Positions 29,703 to 38,175 of a stretch of 64,000 nucleotides of DNA are shown here, one piece after another. This stretch comes from Pseudomonadota bacterium (GTDB lineage Bacteria; Pseudomonadota; Alphaproteobacteria; Rhodospirillales; Magnetospirillaceae): NCBI GenBank assembly GCA_021781575.1, contig JAJXWP010000009.1:1-64000 (forward strand), written 5' to 3'. The notes beneath the pieces were generated by a model. It was not told where the DNA came from. It worked only from the letters and a program-made list of their open reading frames with translations, and ran no database searches. Numbering within the stretch: the first letter of the stretch is position 1; each line of letters starts with the position of its first letter. The translations under genes were made by a program, and so were the position numbers.

Positions 29703-31064
29703 TTGGCGAAGCAACTCTTCATCAGGACCTACGGCTGCCAAATGAACGTCTACGACTCCGCCCGCATGGCGGATGTCCTGGCGCCGTTGGGCTACACGCC
29801 GGCCGCCGCCGTCGAAGACGCCGACATGGTCATCCTCAATACCTGCCACGTTCGCGAGCATGCCGCTGAAAAGGTGTTCTCCGAACTGGGCCGGCTACGG
29901 CTGTTGAAGCAGGCCAGGGCGGAACGGGGCAGCGGCCTGATCATCGCGGTCGCCGGTTGCGTGGCGCAGGCGGAAGGCGAAGAAATCCTGGCGCGCGCCC
30001 CCTTTGTCGACATCGTCATGGGGCCGCAGACCTATCACCGCCTGCCCGAGATGGTGGCCAAGGCCAGCCGGGCGGGCGGGCGGGTGCTCGATACCGATTT
30101 TCCCGCCGAGCCGAAATTTGACCACCTGCCCGCTCCCACCGCCCGCGGGCCGTCAGCCTTTCTGTCGGTGCAGGAGGGGTGCGACAAGTTCTGCACCTTC
30201 TGCGTCGTGCCCTATACGCGAGGAGCCGAATACTCGCGACCGGTTGCGGCCATCGTCGACGAGGCCCGCAGTTTGGCCGAACGTGGGGTGCGCGAGATCA
30301 CGCTGCTCGGGCAGAACGTCAACGGCTATCACGGCGAAAGCAGCGACGGCCGGGGCTGGGGCCTTGGCCGGCTGATCCGCGCCCTGGCGGAGCTTCCTGG
30401 GATTGAGCGGATCCGCTACACCACATCGCACCCGCGCGATCTCGACGACGAACTGATTGCCGCCCATGGTGCGGTCGACAAGCTGATGCCGTTCTTGCAT
30501 CTGCCGGTCCAGTCCGGGTCCGATCGCATTCTGGCCGCGATGAATCGCCAGCACACCGCCGATGAGTACCGACGGCTGGCGGACCGTCTGCGCGCCGCCA
30601 GGCCCGACCTGGCTCTGTCTTCGGATTTCATCGTCGGTTTCCCGGGCGAGAGCGAGGACGACTTCGATGCGACCTTGCGGCTCATTCGCGACATCGGCTT
30701 CGCCCAGGCCTATTCGTTCAAATACAGCCCACGCCCGGGGACTCCGGCGGCGGCAATGGGCCAGCAGGTCGCCGAAGCGGTGAAGGAGCGGCGGCTGGCC
30801 GCCGTCCACGAGACCTTGGGGCGCCAGGCGCAGGCCTTCAACGGTGACTGTGTCGGCCGCCGCTTCGACGTCCTGCTCGATCGCCCCGGGCGGCATGAAG
30901 GCCAGCTCCTCGGCCGCAGTCCCTACATGCAGGCAGTCTATGCCACCCTGCCCGAATCCATGCTGAACACCGTGCAGAGGTTGCGGGTGGTGGAAGCCCA
31001 TGCCAATTCGCTGGGCGCGGTGCTGGACAGCGAAGCCGCAACAGGGGAGCGAGCCTGCGCGTGA
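29703..31064 (+). CDS. miaB: tRNA-2-methylthio-N6-dimethylallyladenosine synthase MiaB
   Basis: A 453-residue radical-SAM methylthiotransferase that converts i6A37 to ms2i6A37 in tRNA. The N-terminal UPF0004 domain holds the auxiliary [4Fe-4S] cysteines (C12 in YGCQMN, then CHVRE and GCVAQ); the radical-SAM cluster motif is C160-x3-C164-x2-C167; a TRAM domain ends the protein. The start must be the TTG at 29703: an in-frame TGA lies 6 bases upstream, and the next ATG would cut off the first cluster cysteine. It overlaps phoH by 4 bases. Confidence 0.96.
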   Translation: MAKQLFIRTYGCQMNVYDSARMADVLAPLGYTPAAAVEDADMVILNTCHVREHAAEKVFSELGRLRLLKQARAERGSGLIIAVAGCVAQAEGEEILARAPFVDIVMGPQTYHRLPEMVAKASRAGGRVLDTDFPAEPKFDHLPAPTARGPSAFLSVQEGCDKFCTFCVVPYTRGAEYSRPVAAIVDEARSLAERGVREITLLGQNVNGYHGESSDGRGWGLGRLIRALAELPGIERIRYTTSHPRDLDDELIAAHGAVDKLMPFLHLPVQSGSDRILAAMNRQHTADEYRRLADRLRAARPDLALSSDFIVGFPGESEDDFDATLRLIRDIGFAQAYSFKYSPRPGTPAAAMGQQVAEAVKERRLAAVHETLGRQAQAFNGDCVGRRFDVLLDRPGRHEGQLLGRSPYMQAVYATLPESMLNTVQRLRVVEAHANSLGAVLDSEAATGERACA

Positions 31065-32083
31065 CCGGCCATCCGCCTTCAGACGAGAGCAGGATCACCC
31101 GGGAGTTCGACGACAACACCCTGCTGCAGATGCTGTTCGGCCCGCACAACGTCAATCTTGACCGCATCGAGCAGCAACTGGGCGTTGCCGTGACCTCCCG
31201 CGGCAACGCCGTGACCATCGCCGGCCCGTCGGAACGGGTGGACGAAGCGCAGGCGGTGCTGGACGGCCTGTACCTTCGCCTGCAACGGGGCTTTCCGGTG
31301 GAAGCCGCCGACATCGATGCCGCTCTGCGCATGGGACCGCCCGGCGATGCTGGCGCCGAGCTTCCGGTCATCGTCACCCGCAAGCGTCACATCCAGCCCC
31401 GCTCGCCGATGCAGGCCGAGTACATGCAGGCGATGGAGCGGCAGGAACTGGTGTTCGGGCTGGGGCCGGCCGGCACCGGCAAGACGTATCTGGCCGTGGC
31501 CAAGGCGGTCTCGATGATGATCAAGGGCGAAGTCGACCGCATCATCCTGTCGCGGCCGGCGGTGGAAGCGGGTGAGCGCCTGGGCTTTCTGCCCGGCGAC
31601 CTGCGTGAGAAGGTCGATCCCTATTTAAGGCCGTTGTACGACGCCCTCCACGACATGCTTCCCGGCGACCAGGTGGCCAAGAAGCTGGCTGCCGGCGATA
31701 TCGAGGTGGCGCCGCTGGCTTTCATGCGCGGGCGAACCCTGGCAAGTTCCTTCATCATCCTGGATGAGGCGCAGAATACCACGCCGGTCCAGATGAAGAT
31801 GTTCCTGACCCGCCTGGGCGAGCATTCCCGAATGGTGGTGACCGGCGACCTGTCGCAGATCGACCTGCCGCCGGGCACCCGGTCGGGCCTGCAGGACGCC
31901 CTGGATATCCTGGGCGGCCTGACCGGCATCGGGGTGGTGCGGTTCACCGACCGCGACGTGGTCCGCCACGGCCTGGTTACCCGTATCGTCCGTGCCTACG
32001 ATGCCCATGACCGGCCGTCCCGCGCGCGCAACGCCCAAGGGCGAGAGGGCGGTGACCCCGTCGGGCGCAAGGAGAAGCTTTGA
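31061..32083 (+). CDS. PhoH-like ATPase (YbeZ type)
   Basis: A 340-residue PhoH-family P-loop ATPase. Walker A is GPAGTGKT (135-142) and Walker B is FIILDEAQN, preceded by an N-terminal KH-like segment (about 15-85). YbeZ-type PhoH proteins work with YbeY in rRNA maturation, and ybeY follows directly here with a 4-base overlap. The start is GTG, overlapping the miaB stop. The name PhoH comes from phosphate-starvation induction in E. coli; nothing here shows Pho control. Confidence 0.95.
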   Translation: MTGHPPSDESRITREFDDNTLLQMLFGPHNVNLDRIEQQLGVAVTSRGNAVTIAGPSERVDEAQAVLDGLYLRLQRGFPVEAADIDAALRMGPPGDAGAELPVIVTRKRHIQPRSPMQAEYMQAMERQELVFGLGPAGTGKTYLAVAKAVSMMIKGEVDRIILSRPAVEAGERLGFLPGDLREKVDPYLRPLYDALHDMLPGDQVAKKLAAGDIEVAPLAFMRGRTLASSFIILDEAQNTTPVQMKMFLTRLGEHSRMVVTGDLSQIDLPPGTRSGLQDALDILGGLTGIGVVRFTDRDVVRHGLVTRIVRAYDAHDRPSRARNAQGREGGDPVGRKEKL

Positions 32084-32583
32084 CCGGCCCCGATATCATC
32101 GTCAGCGTCGACTGTGCGTCGTGGACGCGCGCCCTGCCGGAGGTCGAGAGCCTTTGCCGCCGCGTCGCCGCGGTGAGCCTGGGGCTGGCCGGCGAACTGC
32201 CGGCAGATCGGCTGGAGGTCAGCCTGGTGCTGGCCGACGACGCGATGGTCCGCGAACTGAACGGCCAGTATCGGGGGCAGGACAAGCCGACCAACGTGCT
32301 GTCCTTTGCCGCACTCGACGACGGCGGGCCGGTGCCGGCGGAAGGCCCGGTGCTGCTGGGCGACGTGATCTTCGCCTACGAGACTACGGCTGCCGAGGCG
32401 GCGGCGACGGGCAAGACCCTGGACCAGCATCTCTGCCACTTGGTGGTTCACGGAATCCTGCATCTTCTCGGGTACGATCACCAAAACGACGCTGAAGCCG
32501 ACGAAATGGAGGGGCTTGAGCGCTCCCTGCTGGCTGCGCTGGGCGTTCCCGATCCTTACGAGGAGTCCGACGAACCGAGATGA
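32080..32583 (+). CDS. ybeY: Endoribonuclease YbeY, rRNA maturation factor
   Basis: A 167-residue zinc metallo-endoribonuclease required for 16S rRNA 3' end maturation and 70S quality control. The zinc motif is H124-GIL-H128-LLGYD-H134. N-terminal REGION residues such as VLADDAMVRELNGQYRGQ and the DKPTNVLSF segment are typical. The start is TTG within the phoH stop (TTGA), supported by AAGGAGAAG just upstream; the next conserved sequence requires this or a nearby start. It overlaps corC by 4 bases. Confidence 0.95.
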   Translation: MTGPDIIVSVDCASWTRALPEVESLCRRVAAVSLGLAGELPADRLEVSLVLADDAMVRELNGQYRGQDKPTNVLSFAALDDGGPVPAEGPVLLGDVIFAYETTAAEAAATGKTLDQHLCHLVVHGILHLLGYDHQNDAEADEMEGLERSLLAALGVPDPYEESDEPR

Positions 32584-33485
32584 ACGATCCTTCCGGCAGT
32601 AGACCGCCCCGTGAAAACGGGGCCAACGACGATTCCCTGGCGCACCTTCTGTTCGGTTGGCTGAGGGCCTGGCGGCGCGGCAAGGCGGGCGAGTCGGTCC
32701 GCGAAACACTGGAGGAGCTGTTCGAGCAGCGCGAGGAAGATGAGATCCCGATCGATGAACACGAGCGGCGCCTTCTCTCCAACATCCTCCATCTGCGCGA
32801 CCTGACCGCCTATGACGTGATGGTGCCGCGCGCCGACATCGCCGCCGTCGACACCAAGATCAGCCTCGAGGGGCTGCTCGAGATCATCAACGCCAAGGGT
32901 CACTCACGCTACCCGGTGTTTCGTGGCACGCTCGACGACGCCATCGGTCTGATCCACATCAAGGATGTCCTGATGCTGGTCGCCTCGGGCAAGCCATTCG
33001 CGCTGCACCGCATCGTCCGCAAGCTGCTGTTCGTCGCTCCATCGATGCGGGTGCTCGACCTTTTGCTGGAGATGCGCCTGAAGCGGACCCATATGGCCTT
33101 GGTGGTCGATGAATATGGCGGAATTGACGGCTTGGTGACCATCGAGGATCTGGTCGAACAAATCGTCGGCGAGATCGAGGATGAACACGACCGTGAGGCC
33201 GAGCCCGACTACATCGAACGCCCCGACGGGGTGATCGAGGCCGACGCCAGGATGCCGATCGAGGAGTTCGAGGCGCGGGTCGGCCCCTTGCTGGACGAGG
33301 AGGACCGTGAAGACATCGATACCCTGGGTGGCCTGGTGTCCTTCCTGGCCGGGCGCGTGCCCAGCCGCGGCGAACTGATCACCCATCCTTCCGGGCTGGA
33401 GTTCGAAGTGGTGGATGCCGATCCCCGTCGGATCAAGCGGCTCAGGGTGCGCAACCTGCCGAGCCCGGAGGATCGAGCGGCGTGA
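32580..33485 (+). CDS. CBS-domain CorC/HlyC family protein
   Basis: A 301-residue soluble protein with two CBS domains (about 75-195; YDVMVPRADIAAVD and VVDEYGGIDGLVTIEDLVEQIVG, in part) and a C-terminal CorC_HlyC transporter-associated domain (about 215-295; DTLGGLVSFLAGRVPSRGE, in part). It lacks the membrane domain of larger CorB/YtfL-type proteins. Family members bind adenine nucleotides and are tied to magnesium/cobalt efflux. The ybeY-corC-lnt order is conserved in many proteobacteria. It overlaps both neighbours by 4 bases. Confidence 0.93.
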   Translation: MNDPSGSRPPRENGANDDSLAHLLFGWLRAWRRGKAGESVRETLEELFEQREEDEIPIDEHERRLLSNILHLRDLTAYDVMVPRADIAAVDTKISLEGLLEIINAKGHSRYPVFRGTLDDAIGLIHIKDVLMLVASGKPFALHRIVRKLLFVAPSMRVLDLLLEMRLKRTHMALVVDEYGGIDGLVTIEDLVEQIVGEIEDEHDREAEPDYIERPDGVIEADARMPIEEFEARVGPLLDEEDREDIDTLGGLVSFLAGRVPSRGELITHPSGLEFEVVDADPRRIKRLRVRNLPSPEDRAA

Positions 33486-35041
33486 TTCAGCAATCCCTTC
33501 GGCGAAGGGGCTTCGCCGCTCGAGTCTCGGCCCTGACCGGTTGGCGGCGGGCGGCGCTGGCCGTCGCGTTCGGCGCCGGCTCGGCCCTCGCCCTGCCGCC
33601 GGTGCATGCCATTCCGATGTTGTGGGTCGCCTTTCCCGGCTTGGTCTGGCTGGTGGATGGGGCGCGCCACGACAGAGGCGCCTTTGCCGCCGGATGGTGG
33701 TTCGGTTTCGGCCATTTTTCCGCCGGGCTGTACTGGATCTCCTACGCCCTGCTGGTCGATCCGGTGCGCTTCGGTTGGATGGTTCCCTTTGCCGTGTTCG
33801 GCCTGGGCGGCCTTTTCGCCGTGTTTCCCGGCCTGGCCGCCTACGGTGCGCGCCGGCTGGCGTCGCCGGGCGTCGCCCGCGTGCTGTGGCTGGCCGCCGC
33901 CTGGACCTTTTTCGAGTGGGTCCGGAGCTGGCTGTTCACCGGTTTTCCGTGGAACCTGATCGGATCCGTCTGGCTCCCGGTGTTGCCCGTCGTGCAGTTC
34001 GCCGCCGTCGCCGGAACCTATGGCCTGGGCCTGCTGACGGTGACCGCCGCCGCCATGCCGGCGGTGCTGGTGCGGCCGAGCCGGGCCCATCGCCGGGCGG
34101 TGGCGGCCAGCCTCGCCGCTCTGGTCGCGGTCGGGCTGTGGGGAGCATGGCGGCTGCCCACCGGGCCGATGCCCACGGTGCCGGGCGTGCGGCTGAGGCT
34201 GGTGCAGGCCAATATCCCGCAGACATTGAAATGGAAGCCCGAGATGCGCCTTGAGCATCTGCGGGAAAATCTCGCCCTGTCGTTGTCACCGGGTTTCGAC
34301 CGCCTGACCGATGTCATTTGGCCGGAAACCGCGGCTCCCTCCTTCCTTGCCCAGGACCCGGCGGCGCGCCAGGCGCTGGCTCGAGCGGTTCCGCCTGGCG
34401 GTTTGTTGATCGCCGGGACGGCGCGCGGCACCGATCCGGGCGTCCAACCGTTCCACATCTGGAATAGCCTGCAGGCGCTGGATGGCGCGGGGCGTATCGT
34501 CGCCACCTACGACAAGGCGCATCTGGTGCCGTTCGGCGAATACGTGCCCCTTCGCGGCATTCTGCCGCTGGCCAAGCTGACCGCCGGCGGGACCGATTTC
34601 ACCGCCGGCAAGGGGCCCGCCACCGTCGACCTGCCCGGCTTGCCGCCGGTCTCGCCGCTGATCTGCTACGAAGTCATTTTCCCCGGTGCCGTGGTGGACG
34701 CCCGCCACCGGCCCGACTGGATGGTCAACATCACCAACGATGGCTGGTTCGGCCTATCCGCCGGACCCTATCAGCATTTTGCCGCTGCTCGGTTGCGTGC
34801 CGTCGAGGAGGGGTTGCCACTAGTGCGTGCAGCAAACACCGGCATCTCCGCAGTAGTGGATCCGTATGGCCGCGTTGTCGCCGAGCTGCCCTTGGGCCGC
34901 AAGGGTATTGTAGACAGCAAACTACCGCAGCCGATTCTTTCTACATTGTATGCCCGCTTGGGAAATTCCATTGTATTTACATTTCTGGCCTTGGTGGCTG
35001 CGCTGGCGACTGCTTGGCATCGCTTACTGCGATATGACTGA
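33482..35041 (+). CDS. lnt: Apolipoprotein N-acyltransferase
   Basis: A 519-residue inner-membrane enzyme that N-acylates the lipidated Cys of lipoproteins, the last step of lipoprotein maturation. Several N-terminal transmembrane helices precede a periplasmic nitrilase-like domain. The catalytic triad is E282 (WPETAAPS), K345 (YDKAHLVPFGEY) and C395 (LICYEVIFPG), followed by NITNDGWFG. A final TM helix lies at the C-terminus. The start is GTG in the corC overlap. The last roughly 240 bases shift to AT-richer codons such as CTA, GTA, ACA and TTT. Confidence 0.96.
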   Translation: MIQQSLRRRGFAARVSALTGWRRAALAVAFGAGSALALPPVHAIPMLWVAFPGLVWLVDGARHDRGAFAAGWWFGFGHFSAGLYWISYALLVDPVRFGWMVPFAVFGLGGLFAVFPGLAAYGARRLASPGVARVLWLAAAWTFFEWVRSWLFTGFPWNLIGSVWLPVLPVVQFAAVAGTYGLGLLTVTAAAMPAVLVRPSRAHRRAVAASLAALVAVGLWGAWRLPTGPMPTVPGVRLRLVQANIPQTLKWKPEMRLEHLRENLALSLSPGFDRLTDVIWPETAAPSFLAQDPAARQALARAVPPGGLLIAGTARGTDPGVQPFHIWNSLQALDGAGRIVATYDKAHLVPFGEYVPLRGILPLAKLTAGGTDFTAGKGPATVDLPGLPPVSPLICYEVIFPGAVVDARHRPDWMVNITNDGWFGLSAGPYQHFAAARLRAVEEGLPLVRAANTGISAVVDPYGRVVAELPLGRKGIVDSKLPQPILSTLYARLGNSIVFTFLALVAALATAWHRLLRYD

Positions 35042-35079
35042 CGGCCTGCAACCAGCGCTGTCATCTACCAATAAATGAT

Positions 35080-35093
35080 ACAAGTTGACTTGT
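35080..35093. promoter_or_regulatory. ACAAGT-TG-ACTTGT palindrome upstream of the HTH regulator
   Basis: A perfect 6-bp-arm palindrome lies in the 162-bp AT-rich gap between lnt and the HTH regulator, 111 bases before the regulator's start. A TTGACT usable as a -35 overlaps its right arm. XRE-type regulators often bind such dyads and repress themselves, so it is a candidate operator; no footprint or second copy supports this. Confidence 0.4.
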
Positions 35094-35203
35094 GCACCCT
35101 ATTCTGTGCGTAATAACAACCATTCAAATGCGTTCAATCATGCTTAGCCCTTTGCGCCACTGGTTGAACGCCTGTTGCACAACGCGTACTTGTGAGAAAG
35201 CTC

Positions 35204-35713
35204 ATGGCACGAGCAGTTAGCACCACCAGACATCACAAAGCAGACGCTCCCGCTCGACGCTCGGGCCGTGGCCGGACACCCTCCGGGAAGCCCAACCCGA
35301 TCGACGTGCATGTCGGCGCCCGCGTACGACTTCGCCGGACATTGTTGGGGATGAGCCAGGAAAAGCTGGGCGAGGCGATCGGTTTGACCTTTCAGCAGGT
35401 GCAGAAATACGAACGTGGCGCCAACCGCATCGGCGCGTCGCGCCTTTTCGACCTGTCCCGCGTCCTTGACGTCCCGGTATCGTTCTTCTTCGACGACATG
35501 TCGGACGACACCTCGCAGCAAAGCCCGCGGATGATGGTGGCCGGCTTGGTCGAAGAAGTCCCGGCGCAGTTCGAGGCCGATCCGATGACCAAGCGCGAAA
35601 CCCTGGAGTTGGTCCGCGCCTATTACCGCATCACCGACCCGGCGGTTCGCAAGCGCATCTTCGAATTGGCCAAGGCGTTGGCCAGCGCCAGCGAGGCCGG
35701 CGAAGCCAAGTAA
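35204..35713 (+). CDS. XRE-family helix-turn-helix transcriptional regulator
   Basis: A 169-residue regulator: a basic N-terminal tail (1-35), a Cro/C1-type HTH (about 37-91; VRLRRTLLGMSQEKLGEAIG, recognition helix TFQQVQKYERGANRI) and a C-terminal region ending in ELAKALASASEAG. It is of the SinR-like kind found in single or several copies in alphaproteobacteria, commonly upstream of metK in this order. The ATG at 35204 follows GAGAAAG; a GTG 12 bases earlier is possible. Its targets are unknown. Confidence 0.9.
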   Translation: MARAVSTTRHHKADAPARRSGRGRTPSGKPNPIDVHVGARVRLRRTLLGMSQEKLGEAIGLTFQQVQKYERGANRIGASRLFDLSRVLDVPVSFFFDDMSDDTSQQSPRMMVAGLVEEVPAQFEADPMTKRETLELVRAYYRITDPAVRKRIFELAKALASASEAGEAK

Positions 35714-35738
35714 GCCTGCCGGCAATCATTGCTTTCAG

Positions 35739-35769
35739 ACAAGGCGCAGCCGAAAGGGATGCGCCTTGT
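35739..35769 (+). terminator. Intrinsic-terminator-like hairpin after the HTH regulator
   Basis: ACAAGGCGCA (35739-35748) pairs perfectly with TGCGCCTTGT (35760-35769), a 10-bp stem with an 11-base loop, 26 bases after the stop codon. The downstream TCGTTTCGG is only mildly T-rich. It separates the HTH gene from the metK leader, which suggests that metK has its own promoter in the following 90 bases. Confidence 0.65.
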
Positions 35770-35860
35770 TCGTTTCGGCTTGGCCTCATCGATAGTCCTT
35801 GAACGGCGTGGCAAAACACGATAACAAACCAAGCCTGATTGGCCTCGGGGGCCGTCGGGA

Positions 35861-35910
35861 CGTGGAGATTTGACCGCTTGCCGCCACGATAAATCCAAGG
35901 CTAAGTGGGT
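35861..35910 (+). promoter_or_regulatory. SAM-II (SAM_alpha) riboswitch in the metK leader
   Basis: The stretch matches the SAM-II aptamer plan. A P1 stem CGTGG (35861-35865) pairs with CCACG (35884-35888) around a loop containing GATTTGACCGCTTGC. After it come GATAAATCC and AAGGCTAA, which form the H-type pseudoknot and SAM-binding triplexes. SAM-II elements occur mostly in alphaproteobacteria ahead of metA, metK and related genes, and hide the ribosome-binding site when SAM is bound. Here it ends about 60 bases before the metK GTG and about 5 bases before an in-frame ATG at 35915. Confidence 0.88.
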
Positions 35911-35971
35911 AGCGATGGTGTACCGTCGATGCCCCGGGTCCAGTTACGGCCGGATTGTAGGAGGGTCGACC

Positions 35972-37141
35972 GTGTCGAAGTCGAATTTTCTATTTACCAG
36001 TGAATCCGTTTCCGAAGGGCATCCCGACAAGGTCTGCGACCGGATTTCGGATGCCATCGTCGATACTTATCTTACCGCCGACCCGTTGTCCCGCGTAGCG
36101 GTCGAGACTTTGTGCACAACCAATTTGATCGTCCTGGCCGGCGAGGTACGGGGACCGGCGACTGTGACCCCCCGCAGCCTCGAGGAGGTGGCCCGCGCCG
36201 CCGTGCGCGATATCGGCTATGAGCAGGACGGCTTCCACTGGAAGAACGCCAAGGTCGACATCCACGTCCATGCCCAGTCGGTGGATATCGCCCAGGGCGT
36301 GGATGCCGCCGGCAACAAGGACGAAGGGGCCGGCGACCAGGGCATCATGTTCGGTTATGCCTGCACCGAGACCGACGTCTTGATGCCCGCGCCGATCTAC
36401 TACGCTCATGCCATCCTGCAGTCCCTGGCCGAGGCCCGTCATTCCGGCGCCGAGCCGTTGCTCGGCCCCGACGCCAAGAGCCAGGTAACCCTGCAATATG
36501 TCAACGGCAAGCCGGTGCGCGCCGCTTCGGTGGTGGTGTCGACCCAGCATGATGCCTCTCTTGACCAGGATACCGTACGCGAGATCGTCCGCCCGCATGT
36601 GATGAACGTGCTGCCGGAAGGCTGGATGTGCCCGGAAGAGACCTTCTACGTCAACCCGACCGGCCGCTTCGTCATCGGTGGGCCGGACGGCGATACCGGG
36701 CTCACCGGGCGCAAGATCATCGTCGACACCTATGGTGGTGCCGCCCCCCACGGCGGCGGGGCGTTTTCGGGCAAGGACCCGACCAAGGTCGACCGTTCGG
36801 CCGCCTACGCCGCCCGCTATCTGGCGAAGAACGTGGTCGGCGCCGGTCTGGCCGAAAAATGTGTGATCCAGTTGAGCTATGCCATCGGCGTATCGAAGCC
36901 GCTGTCGGTCTATGTCGACACCTTCGGCACCGGCCATGTGGATGAGGACAAGCTGTCCGACGTTCTGCAGCAGCTGGTGGACTTGAGCCCGCGCGGCATC
37001 CGCACCCATCTCGGCCTCAACAAGCCGATCTATGCCCGCACCGCGGCATACGGCCATTTCGGCCGCGCTCCGGAACCGGACGGCGGCTTCTCCTGGGAGC
37101 GCCTGGACCTGGTGGAGCAACTGAAGAGTGCTTTCGCCTAA
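35972..37141 (+). CDS. metK: S-adenosylmethionine synthetase
   Basis: A 389-residue methionine adenosyltransferase making SAM from methionine and ATP. Conserved runs include [32 protein letters not shown] and the P-loop-like [19 protein letters not shown]. The GTG at 35972 is preferred: AGGAGGG lies 7 bases upstream and the protein then begins 4 residues before FLFTSESV, the normal MetK start. An in-frame ATG at 35915 would add 19 residues and sits just after the SAM-II aptamer. Feedback by SAM through that riboswitch is the likely control. Confidence 0.96.
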   Translation: MSKSNFLFTSESVSEGHPDKVCDRISDAIVDTYLTADPLSRVAVETLCTTNLIVLAGEVRGPATVTPRSLEEVARAAVRDIGYEQDGFHWKNAKVDIHVHAQSVDIAQGVDAAGNKDEGAGDQGIMFGYACTETDVLMPAPIYYAHAILQSLAEARHSGAEPLLGPDAKSQVTLQYVNGKPVRAASVVVSTQHDASLDQDTVREIVRPHVMNVLPEGWMCPEETFYVNPTGRFVIGGPDGDTGLTGRKIIVDTYGGAAPHGGGAFSGKDPTKVDRSAAYAARYLAKNVVGAGLAEKCVIQLSYAIGVSKPLSVYVDTFGTGHVDEDKLSDVLQQLVDLSPRGIRTHLGLNKPIYARTAAYGHFGRAPEPDGGFSWERLDLVEQLKSAFA

Positions 37142-37183
37142 CCTGCCCCGGGACAAGCCGCTCCGCCCGAGTAACTCGACTCG

Positions 37184-37276
37184 GATGGACACGGACGCCG
37201 CTTCGCGGCCGCAGATGAACATGGATCAGGCAAATCTCGCCGCCAAAGGCGGCAGCACTCTTCGTCCGTGTCCATC
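37184..37276. repeat. Intergenic element with 14-bp perfect inverted arms between metK and trmB
   Basis: GATGGACACGGACG (37184-37197) is the exact reverse complement of CGTCCGTGTCCATC (37263-37276). Between them lies a smaller hairpin GCCGCC-AAA-GGCGGC (37239-37253). Downstream, ATCCGTGTTCACCCGTGTTC (about 37284-37303) continues the same reiterated style. Such GTGTTCA-type intergenic repeats are dispersed in many bacterial genomes. It is non-coding by composition and lies in the 188-bp metK-trmB gap. Confidence 0.65.
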
Positions 37277-37329
37277 TGCTGAAATCCGTGTTCACCCGTG
37301 TTCCTCAAGAGCGGCAAGGGCGAAGGCCG

Positions 37330-38031
37330 ATGTCCGTTCCTGCTGACTCCATGCCTCGCTTTTTCGGGCGCCGTCGCGGCAAGCCGTTGCGGCGCACGGG
37401 GCGAGGCTTGGTCGAGAGTCTGCTGCCGCGCTTGGCCATCGCCATGCCGGAGGCCGGCCAGACCGTCGATCCATTCACCTTGTTCCCCGGTGCGCCGCGG
37501 AGCATCTGGCTGGAAGTGGGATTCGGCGGCGGCGAGCATCTGGCCTGGCAGGCGGCCCACCATCCGGACGTGGGCGTGATCGGGTGCGAGGTGTTCCTCA
37601 ACGGCATCGCGAGCCTGCTCGGCCATGTCCAACGCGAAGACCTGACGAACGTCCGGATTTTTCCGGAAGATGCCCGACGGCTGTTTCCCGCACTGCCCGA
37701 CGCCTCGGTGGAACGGGTATTCGTTCTGTTTCCCGATCCTTGGCCGAAGAAGCGCCACGCCGAGCGGCGTTTCGTCCATCCGAGCAATCTCGACCAGCTG
37801 GCACGGCTGATGGTCGACGGCGGCGAACTGCGCATTGCCACCGACGACGCGGTATACAAGCAGTGGGCGGCTGAGCAGATGGCCGAACACCCCGATTTTC
37901 TGAGGGCAACCGGCGATCCGGTGACCAAGACCGACGATTGGCCGATGACGCGCTACGAAGCGAAAGCGAGGGAGCAGGGCCGCCAGCCGATCTTTCTCCG
38001 CTACTTGCGCCGCCCGAGGGAACCGCGATAA
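37330..38031 (+). CDS. trmB: tRNA (guanine-N7-)-methyltransferase
   Basis: A 233-residue SAM-dependent methyltransferase that modifies G46 in the variable loop of tRNA. The SAM motif is LEVGFGGGEHLAWQA; the TrmB signature FPDPWPKKRHAERRF is present in full. Basic N-terminal residues (RFFGRRRGKPLRR) may contact RNA. The ATG at 37330 follows AAGGGCGAAGG; the in-frame upstream start lies inside the repeat element. Having metK upstream is consistent with SAM supply but not evidence of coregulation. Confidence 0.96.
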   Translation: MSVPADSMPRFFGRRRGKPLRRTGRGLVESLLPRLAIAMPEAGQTVDPFTLFPGAPRSIWLEVGFGGGEHLAWQAAHHPDVGVIGCEVFLNGIASLLGHVQREDLTNVRIFPEDARRLFPALPDASVERVFVLFPDPWPKKRHAERRFVHPSNLDQLARLMVDGGELRIATDDAVYKQWAAEQMAEHPDFLRATGDPVTKTDDWPMTRYEAKAREQGRQPIFLRYLRRPREPR

Positions 38032-38036
38032 AACCC

Positions 38037-38064
38037 TTGCAGCGCAAGCGTCGATGGCTATAGT
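38037..38064 (+). promoter_or_regulatory. Sigma-70-type promoter for the rimP-nusA operon
   Basis: TTGCAG (38037-38042) and TATAGT (38059-38064) are separated by 16 bases (17 if read as CTTGCA). They start 6 bases after the trmB stop codon. A start point near 38071 would give a leader of about 105 bases containing the attenuator-like hairpin, before rimP. Confidence 0.6.
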
Positions 38065-38070
38065 GACCGT

Positions 38071-38140
38071 CGACACATTCTTGTAGTCCTGCCCGGGAGG
38101 TGGGGTTGTGAGGGTGGGCCGTAGGCCCACTTTTTTGTTT
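38071..38140 (+). ncRNA. rimP-operon leader RNA with terminator (attenuator-like)
   Basis: Upstream of rimP lies CCTGCCCGGGAGGTGGGG, then the stem GTGGGCC (38114-38120), loop GTA, GGCCCAC (38124-38130) and a run TTTTTTGTTTTTTT. This matches the alphaproteobacterial rimP-leader described as a putative attenuator ahead of the rimP-nusA-infB operon. Because a promoter candidate lies upstream and rimP downstream, the terminator would act on the operon itself and not just on trmB. NusA, encoded by this operon, is a natural candidate for feedback; that is inference. Confidence 0.75.
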
Positions 38141-38144
38141 TTTT
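38114..38144 (+). terminator. Intrinsic terminator in the rimP leader
   Basis: A perfect 7-bp GC-rich stem (GTGGGCC/GGCCCAC, 3-base loop) is followed at once by six T, a G and seven T. It is the only textbook intrinsic terminator I see in the window. It lies 83 bases after trmB and 32 bases before rimP, so it may end trmB transcripts as well as attenuate the operon. Confidence 0.88.
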
Positions 38145-38175
38145 GGGGCAAGGTGATCGAAGGTTAGGCCGCCGG

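Noticed and set aside
31061-32083. PhoH gene as evidence of a Pho regulon here
   Set aside because: The ybeY neighbour marks it as YbeZ-type with an rRNA role, and no Pho box was seen.
37160-37310. CRISPR-like repeat array
   Set aside because: The repeats are inverted, short and not regularly spaced, and no cas gene is present. A palindromic intergenic element explains them.
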